A stretch of DNA of 64,000 bases, taken from positions 25,407,501 through 25,471,500 of the forward strand of contig CM066169.1 of assembly GCA_033629205.1 (NCBI GenBank). Reading direction: 5' to 3'. Shown here one piece after another: positions 46,282-57,479 of the stretch. Both the position numbers and the translations under genes were made by a program. Within the stretch, counting starts at the first letter, position 1. Each line of letters opens with the position of its first letter. Source of the DNA: Lithocarpus polystachyus (Eukaryota > Streptophyta > Magnoliopsida > Fagales > Fagaceae). Below the pieces are notes generated by a model that had not been told where the DNA came from, ran no database searches, and worked only from the letters and a program-made list of their open reading frames with translations.

Positions 46282-47996
46282 TGGCCGATTCGAAGACAAA
46301 ATCCCTGAAACTGTCTCCCCAAAAAGACACATGGGTCGATAGGATCAGCGATTTACCAGAATCTCTTATTTGCCACATCCTTTCATTTCTTCCAATCCAA
46401 GAGGCAGTAGCCACAAGCATTTTGTCAAGCAGATGGGAACGCCTTTGGACTCTCGTCTCGAGACTCGACCTCGACAGTGAAACAATCGGCGATTCATTGT
46501 CATGCGGGCAATCGCCTAATCAAGGTCAGTGCAAACCCTTCAGCTTTGGGCACATTGTGTCCAGACTCTTGACTCTACACAGAGCACCTTACCTTCGAAC
46601 TTTCCGCCTCAAATTCTTCTTGTGTCGTAACTGTTCTCGTCTTGATAAATGGATTGGCAATGTCGTTGAGCGTAAATTGGAAGAACTTGATCTCGAGATT
46701 TATGGTGATGATTCCATTTGGAAATTGCCTCAGGGCATTTTCTCTTGCAAGACACTAGTAGTTTTGAATTTAAATGGCACAATTGTGCTTGATCCTCCTC
46801 CATCATTTCAATTCCCAAGCCTAAAGATACTCCGTCTGATACATATTGTTTATAGACCTGACTCCGTTTTCAGGCTCCTCTCTGGCTGCCCAGTTCTTGA
46901 AGATTTGTCATTTCAAAGAGAAGATTTGGAGGGTGTGTTCAAACATAAAATATGTGCTTCTACTTTGAAACGTTTAAGTATAACTTTTGGCGAATCTGAA
47001 TTGGATGGATCTTATTTCGGTTCTCTTGATTACAAACTTGAGATAGACGCCCCAGCTCTGGAATACTTTAAGTTCAATGGTCATCTGCGTGACATCGTTT
47101 TCCTTCACAAACTAGACAGCTTAGTTCAGGCTGATGTTTATATTTGTAGTTTTGAGGCTCATACATTTTGGGTAGAATGTTGTGCAGATAGGGTATTCAA
47201 CTTTCTTGCCGCACTCTATAACGTCAAACTCCTGTCATTTTCCTCTAGTAGCTTAAAGGTGAGGTCCTTTTATTAGAATGTTTTATTCTTGTTCAAATTG
47301 CACTTACTCCTTCAACAATTGTGGGATGGAAAAAGTGAGGTTGTAAATTAAAGTTTTAATAGCAATATTAGAAAAAGGAAAAAAAAAAAAAAAATGGTAG
47401 GACAATAGCTGGTTAAAGTCTCACTCCATTCTCTATTGAATTTAAAGACAGTTACCAGCACAAGCTTTGACTTTGTTGTGATTATACTCTTGTCATGCAG
47501 TGTCTCAGCTATGGTTGTGCTTGCTTTTCCCAGTTCCAAAATTTGGTCCAATTGGACTTCAAAGTTAATGCCTGGACCTGGCACATGCTACAAGCCTTGC
47601 TCCAAAATGCTCCTAATCTAGAAGTTCTTTTTGTTACTCATAAGGTTAGTTTAATTAATGTGTTGTATTTTTAGTTGATCTTCCCTAAAATTAACACTTG
47701 TGATTTGTTGTGTCTTTTGTCATCAGAGACATGGTTACCTTAAACACAATGTATGCTGGAAGGAGCCACCAGATGATCCTAATAATTTGACATCTTGCCT
47801 TACTAGTTTCTGTTATAAAGGATTTGGTTTGGAACATGAACTGGAATTTGTAAAATATATTCTAAAGGAGGCAAGAGTGTTGAAGAAAGCAACAATTCAT
47901 GTTCGTGGTCGTGATAGAAAGTTAAAGGGAAGCATTGTCAAGAAAATATCTGCGTTCCCAAGGTGCTCAATGACATGTATTCTTACAGTCAATTGA
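46281..47996 (+). CDS. F-box/LRR/FBD protein, intact (copy C)
   Basis: Three exons, 46281-47258, 47501-47644 and 47727-47996, all joins in phase 0 with GTGAGG, GTTAGT donors and CAG acceptors; 463 codons and TGA. Residues about 18-60 form an F-box (WVDRISDLPESLICHIL, ATSILSSRWERLWTLV), the middle has leucine-rich repeats (CKTLVVLNLNG, LLSGCPVLEDLSF), and exon 3 is an FBD domain (GLEHELEFVKYILKEA). The family recruits substrates to SCF E3 ubiquitin ligases through Skp1 binding; the target is not known. The start is chosen at ATG 46281; the TTG before it is not plausible. Copies A and B are broken relatives. A 3'-UTR intron follows the stop. Confidence 0.92.
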
Positions 47997-47997
47997 G

Positions 47998-48594
47998 GTA
48001 TATTTGTTTAACTGCTACTTAGCAACTAATTGGATGTATGTTCGAAGTATTTTCAGTTCTAAGTATAACAGACACTTCTGGTGGTATAGTTACATTACTC
48101 TTTTATGGTTTTTAATGATTTTTTTTTTCATGTTTCGCTTGTTTCTAAATTATGTAAGAGAAAGAGAGAGAGAGAGAGAGAGAATCAATTATACAAAGTA
48201 CTCCAACTTTCTCGGAATAAAATTGTTTCCTGGCTTTGAGATAATAGATTTGTGAAATCCATTTGCCATTTTTAATATAAGTATAATTGACTTTTGAGTC
48301 AAGTTAAAAATTTGATAAAGAAATGTTCATGAATAAACTTTTGATACTTCTTGATATGCCTAAAATTTTATAATTTGGTTCACTCAATTTATTTTTTGAC
48401 TATGAAATTGAAATGGTAAAATAATTGAATGTTTTGATTAAATTTGTGACCATATAAATATATGTTAGAAAAAGGGCTTAGAACCTTTGAAATACTAGAA
48501 CCCTAGACATGCATATTAAAATAAAATAAAATTGCCTTATTACTCAATCTTCACAAATATATGCATACTCATGGATAACTCTTTGGTGTAACAG
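47998..48594 (+). other. Probable 3'-UTR intron of the F-box gene
   Basis: GTATAT donor two bases after the stop and GTGTAACAG acceptor at 48594. The same donor and acceptor context is kept in copy A (25669 and 26859). The intron contains (GA)n. Stop codon close to the junction would not be expected to trigger decay by itself. Confidence 0.5.
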
Positions 48595-49600
48595 GTGGGA
48601 ACTTCATTCTACCGACATGGCAGCTCTATTACTTGACATGACCATGTGCAATCCTGAATCCCTCCCCCCTTTTAACCCTCTTTTTTTTTTTTTTTTTTTT
48701 TTTTAATTTCCTCATAATGTATATAAATTAGATATGCAAAGACAGTAAGAAACCCTATGTACGCCAATAGGTGTTAGATATATTAAGAAGCACTTCTTAG
48801 TGTAGACGAGATGACAAAGGAAGATGTCCAAGGTAAATCTTCTTGGGTGGTTCTGCCTTATTACTGGTTGTACGTATTAAGGAGTTTCAAGTCCTTGTTT
48901 ATTTTTGAACTTCTTGAATCTTAGAGGAAAGTTCTTGGTGATCTGTCTTTTAGTTTATGAATTCATGTTCTAAATGGTTTATAGCAATCATGATGACCCA
49001 TTTTTGGACTATTTAAACACCTGTATCTTAAATGAGTATGGATTTTGATAAGGAAGCTTCTAGACCCAAAAGGCTGAGGTGGTTCTTATGTTCTTATGTG
49101 TCTGCTACTTTGATATGGTTAAATGATTGATGCAGAACCTGTTAGGTCATTTATTACAACTGAAACAAGGAAGTCAAAATGACGTCAACTTGTATGTTCC
49201 TACATGGAATCATGATGGACTGTTTTCCCATTCATCTAACTCTTAAACATGTTCACTTATTTTTTAACTTTGATGCTTTCACTATTGTTCTTTTCATCTT
49301 TTTTTCCTCCTGCATTGCAGACTCAATTTCGTAAATATTACCCACTTTCCAATAACTATAAGCCACAGGAAAAATATGGATTTCTTTGTAGATAATTCTA
49401 CCTCTGTAGCTCTGCCTCAAACTCACACCATATAGAAGGTTACTTACATATGTCATTTATTTCTGACTTTTTGTTGTGAAACCAATTGCTTTGGATCAAG
49501 ATCTACTTGTATGCATTAATGTTTCTTCTCAATCACGGTGTTTGAGTAAATGTTCCTACATGTTATCAGTTTCTCTTTTTGAGAGCAACACATCAACCTA
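48595..49600 (+). repeat. Conserved 3' tail of F-box copy C
   Basis: Matches tails A and B: GGGAACTTCATTC...GGCAGCTCTATTACTTG, CCTATGTACGCCAATAGG, GTAAATCTTCTTGGG, GGAAGCTTCTAGACCC. It carries its own T run at about 48681-48703. Non-coding. Confidence 0.7.
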
Positions 49601-49860
49601 GAGTGATCTGAGTCAAAATTTTTATTTAAATTTAAAATTATAATAACATTTCAGTCTTCAACCAATTTGTGAAAAAATCATAGATCTTGAAACTGCACCT
49701 TCAGATCATGATTTTAGGTAGAAATCGTGAGTTGAAGATATGAATTTAAGCTTAGTTGGCAATTTACAGGTTGTAGGAGGTGTCCACTTCTGCAACATGA
49801 ACTTGGATGTTGAACCCACTTTTTGTTGATGTATGTAAGGCATAATATCTTAAATGTAAC

Positions 49861-49929
49861 AGGTGGTGTCTGTTTACAATTTACATGGTACCTCCATTGC
49901 TTGTCTTGACCGTGCTAGGTTCTTTTGTT

Positions 49930-49971
<42 letters not shown>

Positions 49972-50420
49972 GAGAAACACTTTGTTCCTAAATTTGTAAT
50001 GTACATTAGGCACATATGCAACTATTGAAGTGCCTTATGACTTACGTACTCTCACAGGGCTTAGCTATAGTATAAGATTCACTTCTTGGTGTAGATGAGA
50101 TGATAAAGGAGAATGTCAAAGGTATATCTTTCTTCTTTTTTTTAGTAAATAAGGTGCATCTTCTTTTGTGCTTATGCGTTATTATTACTTGTATTTATTA
50201 AATAGTTGCAACTCCTTTGTATATTAATCAACTTCTTGATTCTTGGTGGAAAATTTGTTAGTGAGCCATGTTTAATTTATGAATTCATCTTTACAAATAA
50301 TATTTAGTAGTCATGAGGACCCATTTTTGGGCTGTTTAAATATCTTATGATGCAAAATGTGTTGTCTACCATGATATGCAAAGATAATTTAGGTGATTCA
50401 AATACTGTTAACATTTATGT
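49861..50420 (+). repeat. Orphan fourth copy of the F-box 3' tail
   Basis: GGTGGTGTCTG...GGTACCTCCATTGCTTG repeats the tail start, then GAAGTGCCTTATG, ACTTCTTGGTGTAGATGAGATGA and GAGGACCCATTTTTGG. No F-box exons precede it, so the tail was duplicated without the gene or the gene was lost. Confidence 0.6.
49924..49989 (-). mobile_element. Extremely short LINE insertion (poly-A plus about 10 bases)
   Basis: TTTGTTCCT (49924-49932) recurs exactly at 49981-49989 around a long T run and GGAGAAACAC. The LINE at 36504 has GAGAAACA directly after its T run, so a target-primed insertion truncated to its last bases fits. Confidence 0.7.
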
Positions 50421-50469
50421 TCCTATATGAAACCATGAAAGAGTGCTTAGTTATTATGTTGAATTGGTA

Positions 50470-51090
50470 TGAGCTTCTGTGGAATGCAACCAATTTCTTT
50501 GGATCTACTTTTTACGTGGAAGCAGGGTTTGGAAGCTGTTATTGAGAAGGGTATCTAATTAAAGAATTATGTATTGTGTGAAATATTTTCATCGAAAGAA
50601 ACATGAAAATCCAGTAGCATTACATGATTTGATGAAACAAGTATGCCGCATTATAGAATATAGTATATATAATCTGCTATTTTACTCAAAATCCACTACA
50701 ATTAACAAAACCCAATAAATTGTATCTCAACAATAGTGTAAATTGTGAAAATTATATCTTAAATACACAAACATTAAACCAAATGGAAGTGATGGATTAG
50801 CAAAGAACATAATAATATGAAATCTCCACATTAATGGATTTGAACATAAACCTATGGAAACTTATATAAAAAAACATAAACCAAATGTAAATGATTGATC
50901 AGCAAATAACATAACAATATGAAATCTCCACATTGATGGATATGAGCTTGATTGCTAGCAGGGCCAGGAAGCTGTTCTTTAGGGTATCCCATAAAAGAAT
51001 TGTGTGCTGCATAAAATATTTCATAAAAAGAAACATGTAAATCAAGCAGCATTAGATGATAGGATGAAACTAGTATGCCACATTATAATA
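50470..51090. repeat. Local tandem duplications
   Basis: 50470-50670 and 50940-51090 share GGAAGCTGTT, AAGAAACATG, CAGCATTA/CAGTAGCATTA and AGTATGCC.CATTATA. Within it, 50790-50850 and 50895-50950 share AACATAA.AATATGAAATCTCCACATT. No gene. Confidence 0.65.
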
Positions 51091-52144
51091 TATCTAAGAT
51101 ACTATTGTCATAAATCACAGTGTTGCTTTTTCATGGCCATGAAGTGATAAAGTAGGAAATTACCTTTAGGAGGCAAAGGAACCTTCGGAGGTGCAGAATT
51201 CTTTGTGCTTCACTTTTGTTTCTTTGACTGTATTCTTTTGTTATAGTCATTGAAAGCATTTGGATTCTCCAACTCCAACCTATCCCACACTGAAGTACCC
51301 AAAAAAAAAAAAAAAAAAAAAATAATAATAATAATAATAAGATCCATGTTGTCAAAGAAAGAATAAAATAATTTATGAGTCTAATAACTTCATAAGATAT
51401 AATTGGTTACAAAACCAAACGCATAATGACTTGATTTCCTGCAGGTTCCAAAATTGAATACTTCCTTTTCATTTCAATATATTTCAAGCTTGTAAATTAT
51501 CTAAACTAATGACATTTTGTAATTTACTACACATGAAGGGCAGTCATATATATCCAGGGTTGTAAATAAGCTAAACTAAGCAAAGTATTAAAAGTGTAGG
51601 ATTATTCATTTAATTTTCATTCAAACATGAGCCAACTTCAAGCTCATCAACAAACCAAATAATTTGTTTAAGTTTGGTTAATGTCAAATAAGTCCAAGCT
51701 TATTTATGAACTACTTGATTAACTTATTCTTTTCTAATATATAGTAAACACCACAACTAAATTTTTTATTTATTCGCAAATTTATGCTAATAATGAATAA
51801 TCAAATTATAGTTGAAATTATATTACTTAAGTTGATTAAATAGAATATTTTTTATGAACTTATAAATTTTGATTCACTTACCTTGAATAGTAAAAACAAT
51901 ATATGTAATTTTTACTAACATTTTTTTCTAAAAAATGAACTATATATTATCTTTTGAATTTTTTTACAGATTTAAACAATTCAATATCAAGTCTATATTT
52001 AGTTAAGTAAATTCACACATACATGCACACATGTTTAAATAAAACCTCTTATACTTTAATTTAAGCTTGGCTTGTGCACTAAATTAATAAGCATGAACAA
52101 GTTTTTCTTAATGTCAAGCTCAACTTATTCATCTATATCTATAT
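51091..52144. other. AT-rich intergenic DNA
   Basis: Poly-A followed by (AAT)n at 51300-51340. No gene found. Confidence 0.4.
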
Positions 52145-52200
52145 ATTACTAAAAACTAAAGCGTAGCATTTAATGTTGCTACGCTCACGTTGAGTCACGT
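52145..52200 (+). mobile_element. Helitron-like 5' end or TE terminus with hairpin
   Basis: TCTATATATTACTAAAAACT resembles the TC-starting AT-rich 5' ends of plant Helitrons, and GCGTAGCATTTAATGTTGCTACGC folds into a 7-bp stem just after. No matching 3' end could be found before 54786, so the assignment is weak. The BBD relic lies 0.9 kb downstream. Confidence 0.35.
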
Positions 52201-53125
52201 CAGCAGCTATGTCATTCCCATCCTCTTTCCTAAATTTATCCTACAATTTTAAAATATTTTTTTATCAATTTTAAAATACTAATAAACTAAAATTATTTCC
52301 AGCTTATCTCTACTATAAAGCCCACTTCCTATAAATTTAATTCCACCAACCCACTTCTTCTAAATTTATTTCTAACATAAAAGCCCAAACCCAAGCCTTC
52401 TCAACTGAAAACCCTTTGAAAATCACGGTTACAACTTCTTGGATTTCCTTCCCTTTTGTTTTCATGCAAAACGTGTTCCTTCCCCTTCCCCACCTTCTAA
52501 TGACAGATTTCTTACACAAACCGTGTTCCTTCCCCTTCCCCACATTCTAACAGAGGACTATCAAAATGCTGTCCACCATAACGCCCAAACCCATTCTTAA
52601 TAGCTTGTACTCTATAATACCAACCCTTTCTATATCCCCTCCTTTTGCTCTACCTGTGTTCCACGGTTTCAAAACTTTAGCCCTTTAGCTAGCTAATGCC
52701 AACCTCTCTCTCTTCCAAAGACAGTTTCAAAACTTCAGACCTTTGGCTTTTTAAAACAGTATATTTGATGATTCACTTCAGACCCTTAAAACTTGAACGC
52801 AACACTAGGTGAGAGCTATTGAAGAGGGGGCAGATTTCATAGAAATAGACATCCTCAGTAGTTAAGATGGAGTGTTGATATGCTCCTACGATGTAACACT
52901 GGATCTCGATCATAGAACAAATATTGCAAATTGCAATCAGTTTGTTGATCGAAAAAGAACTTATGGTGTCCAAGGAATGAATATGACTATGTGTATGTCT
53001 CTCAATTTCTGGCTTAATATTGCTGCACATTTGTTTTATAAGTCCTTTTTTATATGAAAATTGGGGTATAAATCTATTTAATTATTTTAAAGTTTTCTCT
53101 TTCTTCTTTTCCCCTATGGTTTCAG
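52200..53125. other. Region between the Helitron-like end and the BBD relic
   Basis: Tandem CGTGTTCCTTCCCCTTCCCC segments at about 52471 and 52522. An open stretch at 52800-53040 could be further gene-derived sequence but I do not recognise it. Confidence 0.35.
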
Positions 53126-53509
53126 GTTACTATGGTGAGAATTACAAAAAGAGTCGTTAATACTTTACTTTGCCAGACTATATTTTAGCAAGGTGGTTAG
53201 AAATTTACAATTAGTATGTCTTGATTATAATCAATTCAGTTTTATGATACATCAAGGCATTTGTTATCTGCAGCCTGGTAAAAATGACATTCTAAGTGTG
53301 GATGCACGTCCCTTAGATGCCATAAATGTGGCAAATAGATGCAAGGTATATATTTTTCACAGATTAGCATTGCATTTGGTACAAGTCAATTTTGCACGAT
53401 AATGAAATTCAGACTTTCAAGTTCAAGACAGTTGAAGTTGCCTTGATGTGAATGAAGTTTCCAATTGGTGATTTAAAAAAAAAAAAAAATTTAATAGGCT
53501 GTTGTTTGA

Positions 53510-53595
<86 letters not shown>

Positions 53596-53980
53596 ATGAA
53601 ATCTGATAGGGACTGCACAACAATGCCAGCCCCTTATCCCTCTTGACATCCTTTGAGACTTCAACATATCTAATAACATTCCTTGGTTATGTATGAATGT
53701 TTCTTTAAAGCTTCTATAATCAGTTTAAAATTTGCTTTGTGCAGGCACCAATATTTGTAAGTAGACAAATTGTCTTGGAAGACGCTATTTAAATCGGTTA
53801 TGTGATGGGCAGAAAACGTGATACTAAGTCTACTTATGATGTGTCCCTTGACAGGTATTGTGCACATAGTTGGGGGCCTTATATTTGCTATCATCTGTTA
53901 TTGTTGTATTTGGTAGCATGAGTTGTTTCTTCTCCAATGCTGCAGATGGTCCAGATATACTGTCGGAACTTCTTGATTTT
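53126..53980 (+). pseudogene. Bifunctional nuclease (BBD/DUF151) gene relic with introns
   Basis: Four exon pieces in order. 53126-53192 carries VRITKRVVNT and, after a one-base insertion, FARLYFSK. 53274-53345 is intact with SVDARPLDAINVANRCK. 53745-53854 has APIFVSRQIVLEDAI, a TAA, then GYVMGRKRDTKSTYDV. 53938-53980 has AADGPDILSELL. GT-AG introns lie between, except that the last acceptor reads CCAA where CCAG is expected. The motif set is that of plant DUF151 bifunctional nucleases, which act on DNA and RNA. N-terminal exons and the UVR-type C-terminus are not seen. A dead partial copy of a host gene. Confidence 0.7.
53517..53594. repeat. (TA)n(GT)n compound microsatellite
   Basis: About 11 TA then about 26 GT units in an intron of the BBD relic. 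Confidence 0.95.
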
Positions 53981-54059
53981 TTATGTATTTATTTAAATGT
54001 TAAAATTTGTATAATCGATTTTATTTATTTTGATCATTATGATATTCGTAGGTGAACAT

Positions 54060-54785
54060 CTTTGCAATTTTTGCAGTCGCTAATTTTTTTTCCCATTCCA
54101 TTGCAACATGAAGTTTTGAGTTTTGAGTTTTGAATTTTTTTTTTTTTTACATATATGAACATAGCTAGCTATGTACCTATTTCTTTGTTTCTATGATTGA
54201 ATTCCTGTTTCATGTGATTCAATTAATTTTGTATTTATGAGAAAATCTAATGGTAGGACCTAGCTTCATGCTAACGCAGTTTCATTTTATTTATTTGTCT
54301 TAGTGTCTTTAAAGTTATACAGAAGCAGAACTATATATGCTTAAGCTCTTTTAGGCTGTAGTTCAATAGTTTTTCTCTTTTCTTTAACATATAAGAACGA
54401 AATATTTAAGAAGAAAAGAGAGAAATAAGTTGTACCCTTTATATAATTGGCAGAGATCCTCTTTTAGCTATTTCAATTTGGATTTGCTTAAACACTTCCC
54501 ACCTCTAACTATGATAACTTGAAGTTCAAGGCCATACTCTTATATTTGTATATATCAGTTTAGTGATTGGAATTTCTTTTTCCCTTTTTTTTTGGTGTAT
54601 CCCTTCTAAGGTCATGAGTTTCGGAATGTCTAGGTTTAGGATAACTACCTTAGTGTTTTGTAGTTGTCCTTTATAAAAAGACCCCATAGTTAAGATCCTA
54701 ATTCAAGAGTTTATGGCTAATTCGAGGTAGCTTGAACTCCAAGAGAATTGGAAGAAAAAAAAAGAGGGAAATTAGAAAAAATAAC
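54060..54785. other. AT-rich DNA between the BBD relic and gypsy element 2
   Basis: No gene, RNA or clear Helitron 3' end seen. Confidence 0.4.
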
Positions 54786-55343
54786 TGAAGAGGAATAGAG
54801 ATAGGTGCTGAAATAATAAACCATACAAAGAGGGTAGTGACGGACGGATAAGCCATATGACGAATTGACCCTTGTATAGTGGACAGGTAGTCCCTCTACA
54901 TGTCGGATTCATTGTTCATGGGCCTAAAGGAGACGGATTCCAAAGCCACGTGGCTTAGGTAAGCCCCAAGGAACCCTAAATGGAAATACCTTATGCCCCA
55001 CGGTAACCCTTAGTCAATGAGAATCCCCTATATGGGGAGAATCCCATAAAATAAGGACATTTATTCTAGAATCTTCTCTACAAGGAAATGTCTTTTCTCC
55101 CAAGAAAGAAAGTCGGTTTTACACTACTATAAAAACTTAAAGCCCTAAGTAAACAAGGTACGCATAATTCACCCCCAACTCTAGCACTCTAGAGTTGTGA
55201 AAAATTTTCTAACTTAACCTTTGGAAGGTCTTTGGCCGGTACCACACCAGTACTCTTCTAAGGTTTTCTTGTTCTGTGTTTTGCAGGTGTCGTTTCGAGC
55301 ACGTGAAGACTGTGTGACTAACTGATGATTTTTGGCATCATCA
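54786..55343 (+). repeat. 5' LTR of element 2
   Basis: Starts TGAAGAGG, ends CATCATCA next to the primer site (the end could be 3 bases earlier). Contains TATAAAA at 55128-55134. Preceding five bases ATAAC are the likely target duplication; the right partner is outside the window. Confidence 0.8.
55128..55134 (+). promoter_or_regulatory. TATA box of the element 2 LTR
   Basis: TATAAAA about 210 bp before the primer site; the RNA would start near 55160. Confidence 0.55.
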
Positions 55344-55344
55344 G

Positions 55345-55363
55345 TTGGCACAGTCTGTGGGAA
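55345..55363 (+). promoter_or_regulatory. Primer binding site of element 2
   Basis: TTGGCACAGTCTGTGGGAA just after the LTR. It shares GTCTGTGGGAA with the primer site of element 1 but differs at the tRNA-end bases. Confidence 0.65.
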
Positions 55364-55407
55364 CGAACAAAGTAAGCCATACTCAATGCTTCCAGGATAA
55401 GAGTTGC

Positions 55408-56724
55408 ATGGTACTTACACGTTCGATGGCGACAACCACTAACAATCAAGGTGATGAACCGCACACCACTACCGTTGAGAGACAAGTTCAAACCCTCGCA
55501 GCAGCAGTTGAATGCCTTACCAAGCAGAATCATGACCTAAAAGAATAGCTGTGCCGGAAGAACGCAATGTTTAATACCCAAGAGGAAGACCAGGAAGGAA
55601 CTAGTGCTGAAAGAAGGAATCAAGAGGGGTCGGAAGGCAGCAACACCCCAAGTAAACAAGAGCGGCAGGATACCACCTGTCCATCCGCCACAGATACGGC
55701 TGCCCCTCACATAGTCGCAGAGATGCAGATAATGAAGGAGCGGATGGATTTCATAATGAACGCCCTCAGAGGACGGGTGTCTAGCAACCTCGATGATTTG
55801 GTTCATCGAACTGATTCGCCATTTACCACATCCGTCATGACGTTCCCTTTACCACCGAAGTTTTGTATGCCTCAAGTGGAGAGTTACAACTGATCTAAAG
55901 ACTCCCTGGATCACCTAGAGTCCTTCAAGACTTTGATGCACTTGCAAGGGGTGGCAGGCGAGATTATGTGCAGGGCCTTCCGCATTACGCTGAAAGGCCC
56001 CGCAAGAATTTGGTTCAGCAGGTTGACACCCAATTCCATTTGTACCTTTAAATAGTTGAGCGCCCTGTTTGCCTTGCACTTTATCGGGGGACACAGGTAT
56101 AAGAAATCCACTGTGTGCTTAATGAGCATTAAGCAAAGGGAGGATGAGACGCTGAGGTCTTACTTAGCTCGCTTCAACAAGAAGACATTCTCAATCGACG
56201 AAGCTGACGACAAGATACTTGTGGCTGCATTCACGAATGAGCTACGGAAGGGTAAATTTCTCTTTTGTTTATACAAGAACGACCCAAAGACTATGTCGGA
56301 TGTACTTTACAGGGCTACTAAATACATGAACGCGGAAGATGCGCTGCTGGCTCACGAGGAGAAGCCCAAGAAGAGAGAGAGACAGGAGGAACCACAACAG
56401 GACAAGGGGCGAAAGATGGCAAGGACAAGAGATAGAAGGGAAGACTGATGCTCTAAGCCTCCTATCGGAAGGTTCACAAGCTTCATTGAGCTGAACACTT
56501 CGATTGATCAGGTCTTGATGCAGATCAAGGATGAAGGAGCCTTGATGTTCCCTGGCAAGTTGAAGGGAGATCCCAACAAGAGGTCCAAAGACAAGTACTG
56601 GTTCCACCGTGACCATGGTCATGATATGTCTAACTGTTATGACTTGAAGCAGCAAATGGAGGCACTTATAAAGCAAGGGAAGTTGCAGAGGTTCATCAGT
56701 AAAGAGAGGATGGACCAACCCTAA
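55408..56724 (+). pseudogene. Gag of element 2
   Basis: ATG 55408, a coiled-coil-like start (VERQVQTLAAAVECL), the gag core (SFKTLMHLQG, LKGPARIWFSRL, QREDETLRSYLARFN) and a zinc-knuckle-like block (FHRDHGHDMSNCYDLKQQ) whose first Cys is replaced by Trp. All parts stay in one frame, broken by TAG 55546, TGA 55891, TAG 56053 and TGA 56446, ending at TAA 56722. Confidence 0.85.
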
Positions 56725-56861
56725 AAACCTCCTACCCAGAGAGAAAATGAGCATCCTAGACCCCTACTAGGAGACATAAGGATGATAGTAATGGGGACCA
56801 CGACATTTGGCTCATCTAAGAAGGCACGCAAAACTTACCTACGGATGGTCTAAACGCCCAG

Positions 56862-57419
56862 TTGACGGGATTCGTCTCGAAGATGGCACAGATCGACAAT
56901 CTTGTCATTAGGTTTACAGAGGAAGATGCCAGGCGTTTCCACCACCCACACGACAATGCACTTGTGGTTAGTATCCGGATAGGGGATTACAACACCCATC
57001 GAGTCCTTGTGGACAACGGGAGCTCTGTCGATATCCTATACTATCTGACATTCCAACAGATGAGGACAGGAATAGACCGGTTGATTCCAACCAACGCACC
57101 ATTCATAGGATTTGAAGGAACCAGGGTGCATGCCCTAAGAGTGGTCACTTTGCCCGTAACAGTCGGAGATTACCCGCAGTAGATCACCAAGGATGTCACA
57201 TTCTTGGTTGTTGATTATTCATCCACGTACAATGTAATATTGGGTTGCCCTACTTTGAATTCATGGAAGGCCGTAACCTCAACCTACCATTTGATGATAA
57301 AGTTCCCCACTGAGTATAGGGTAGGAGAAGTAAGAGGGGATCAAGTGGCAGCACATGAATGCTACATTGTCATGTTGGAGATGGACGATCATTTGCAAAC
57401 TATATGTATAGAAGAATAA
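56862..57419 (+). pseudogene. Aspartic protease region of element 2
   Basis: VLVDNGSSVDILYY is the active-site motif, followed after a TAG at 57180 by TFLVVDYSSTYNVILG. The frame differs from gag, so a frameshift lies in 56725-56860. Confidence 0.8.
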
Positions 57420-57479
57420 AGGATAGTAGCGGAAATAGTGGCAGGATTGGAAGAAGTACTCCTTGATGATTCCAGACTC

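Noticed and set aside
53409..53679. Frames with Thr-His or Tyr-Ile repeats
   Set aside because: Produced by the (TA)n(GT)n microsatellite.
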